The translations under genes were made by a program, and so were the position numbers. The notes under the pieces were generated by a model, which saw nothing but the letters and a program-made list of their open reading frames with translations, had not been told where the DNA came from and ran no database searches. From positions 1 through 7,096 of the forward strand of contig JAATGE010000425.1 in the NCBI GenBank assembly GCA_015654825.1: 7,096 nt of DNA. Reading direction: 5' to 3'. Shown one piece after another: positions 6,794 to 7,096 of the stretch. The stretch is from Rhodospirillales bacterium (GTDB taxonomy: Bacteria; Pseudomonadota; Alphaproteobacteria; Acetobacterales; Acetobacteraceae). How positions within the stretch are numbered: position 1 is the stretch's first letter; each line of letters opens with the position of its first letter.

Positions 6794-6850
6794 GGTGTTA
6801 AGCGGGCAAGTAGGCGTTAAGCGGGCAGTAAGGAGTTAACCGGGTGGTGG
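6794..6850. repeat. three tandem 19-bp repeats in the rpsT leader
   Basis: Copies lie at 6794-6812, 6813-6831 and 6832-6850, each starting GGNGTTAA followed by GCGGGC or CCGGGT. Copies 1 and 2 agree at about 16 of 19 positions; copy 3 has drifted in its second half. All three lie between the rpsT promoter and start codon, so on the minus strand they are transcribed into the leader as repeats of GCCCGCTTAAC. Confidence 0.8.
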
Positions 6851-6860
6851 CCGTGAAGCG

Positions 6861-6892
6861 GTGACAATTGTGACGTTTGCAAGTCAGCTTGC
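6861..6892. other. short dyads near the rpsT transcription start
   Basis: GCAAG (6879-6883) and CTTGC (6888-6892) form a 5-bp stem with a 4-nt loop. Next to it GTGAC is repeated at 6861-6865 and 6870-6874 around AATT. Both lie just downstream of the expected rpsT transcription start and could be operator-like sites or a 5'-end stem in the leader. They are short enough to be chance. Confidence 0.25.
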
Positions 6893-6907
6893 GCGGAGAA
6901 GGTCGGG

Positions 6908-6936
6908 TATCTAGGACCCTGACAAAGCCAAGTCAA
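6908..6936 (-). promoter_or_regulatory. rpsT promoter, sigma-70 type
   Basis: On the minus strand there is TTGACT (6931-6936, 5 of 6 to TTGACA, preceded by C as in alphaproteobacterial CTTGAC boxes), a 17-bp spacer, and TAGATA (6908-6913) as -10. The -10 is imperfect by the E. coli rule but resembles those of strong alphaproteobacterial promoters. Transcription would start near 6901, giving an rpsT leader of about 128 nt. It lies 13 bp past the enoyl-CoA hydratase stop, so rpsT need not depend on that gene. Confidence 0.6.
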
Positions 6937-6949
6937 GCTGAACCGTCTG

Positions 6950-7096
6950 CTACTTATGGTTGTAGCTTGCTGGGCGTTTCTCAACGAATGCGCTCATTCC
7001 CTCGCGCTGATCCGGGGTGCCGAACAAAGGCAGAAACAGCATGCGCTCGGTTTGCACACCTTCGCGCAACGTCGTCTCATAAGCCGCATTGACGGC
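6950..7096 (-). CDS. enoyl-CoA hydratase/isomerase family protein, C-terminal part
   Basis: Only the last 48 codons and the TAG stop are in the window; the gene continues past the right edge. The translated end has AVNAAYETTLREGVQTER, then LFLPLFGTPDQREGMSAFVEKR, and ends ASYNHK. This matches the C-terminal helices of crotonases, where the family pattern is K(E)AVN..YE..L..G...ER..F..LF.T.DQ.EGM.AF.EKR. Such enzymes hydrate trans-2-enoyl-CoA in fatty-acid beta-oxidation, but crotonase-fold relatives have other reactions. The catalytic glutamates and CoA-binding residues lie outside the window, so the exact reaction cannot be assigned. The same order (crotonase, rpsT, dnaA) is seen in many alphaproteobacteria. 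Confidence 0.88.
   Translation of the reverse strand, partial: AVNAAYETTLREGVQTERMLFLPLFGTPDQREGMSAFVEKRPASYNHK

Noticed and set aside
1..7096. Insertion sequence, prophage, CRISPR array or defence system
   Set aside because: There is no transposase, integrase, terminal inverted repeat pair, regularly spaced repeat array or nuclease-type gene. All genes are typical chromosomal ones.

Overview
The window looks like a chromosomal housekeeping locus of a GC-rich alphaproteobacterium, most likely Acetobacteraceae or a close Rhodospirillales relative. Three things suggest this: the order enoyl-CoA hydratase, rpsT, dnaA on one strand; a hisC-tyrA/tyrC pair like that of alphaproteobacteria; and short GC-rich palindromes with the core CAGGG(G)CAGAGCCC(C)TG at gene ends, a pattern I associate with Acetobacteraceae. 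The taxon is an inference from gene order and sequence style, not from a search.

Layout. Positions 1-107 hold a palindromic element and a short AT-rich patch. A large minus-strand gene (2555 to 108) encodes a membrane-anchored patatin-like hydrolase. Its last roughly 40 codons run through a second, two-hairpin copy of the palindromic element. A 121-bp divergent gap separates it from a plus-strand pair, hisC (2677-3765) and a prephenate/arogenate dehydrogenase (3758-4642), which overlap by 8 bp and are probably co-transcribed. That pair meets dnaA (6170 to 4680, minus) tail to tail across 37 bp that are almost filled by a perfect 11-bp-stem hairpin, probably a bidirectional terminator. Upstream of dnaA lies a 326-bp gap with direct and inverted repeats, then rpsT (6772 to 6497, minus), and then the last 48 codons of an enoyl-CoA hydratase/isomerase-family gene that is cut by the window edge.

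How the genes fit together. HisC-type aminotransferases beside TyrA/TyrC-type dehydrogenases often serve aromatic amino-acid synthesis as well as histidine synthesis, so this pair probably covers the last steps to tyrosine. rpsT and dnaA link translation and replication initiation. rpsT has a good sigma-70-type promoter and a long leader with a threefold 19-bp tandem repeat. The patatin-like protein has no obvious functional partner here.

I found no mobile element, CRISPR array, tRNA or rRNA, and no gene cluster that looks like a new multi-gene system. The signals most worth checking are noncoding: the palindrome family and its read-through into the patatin C-terminus, the rpsT leader repeats, and the mutually exclusive hairpins and repeats between rpsT and dnaA.
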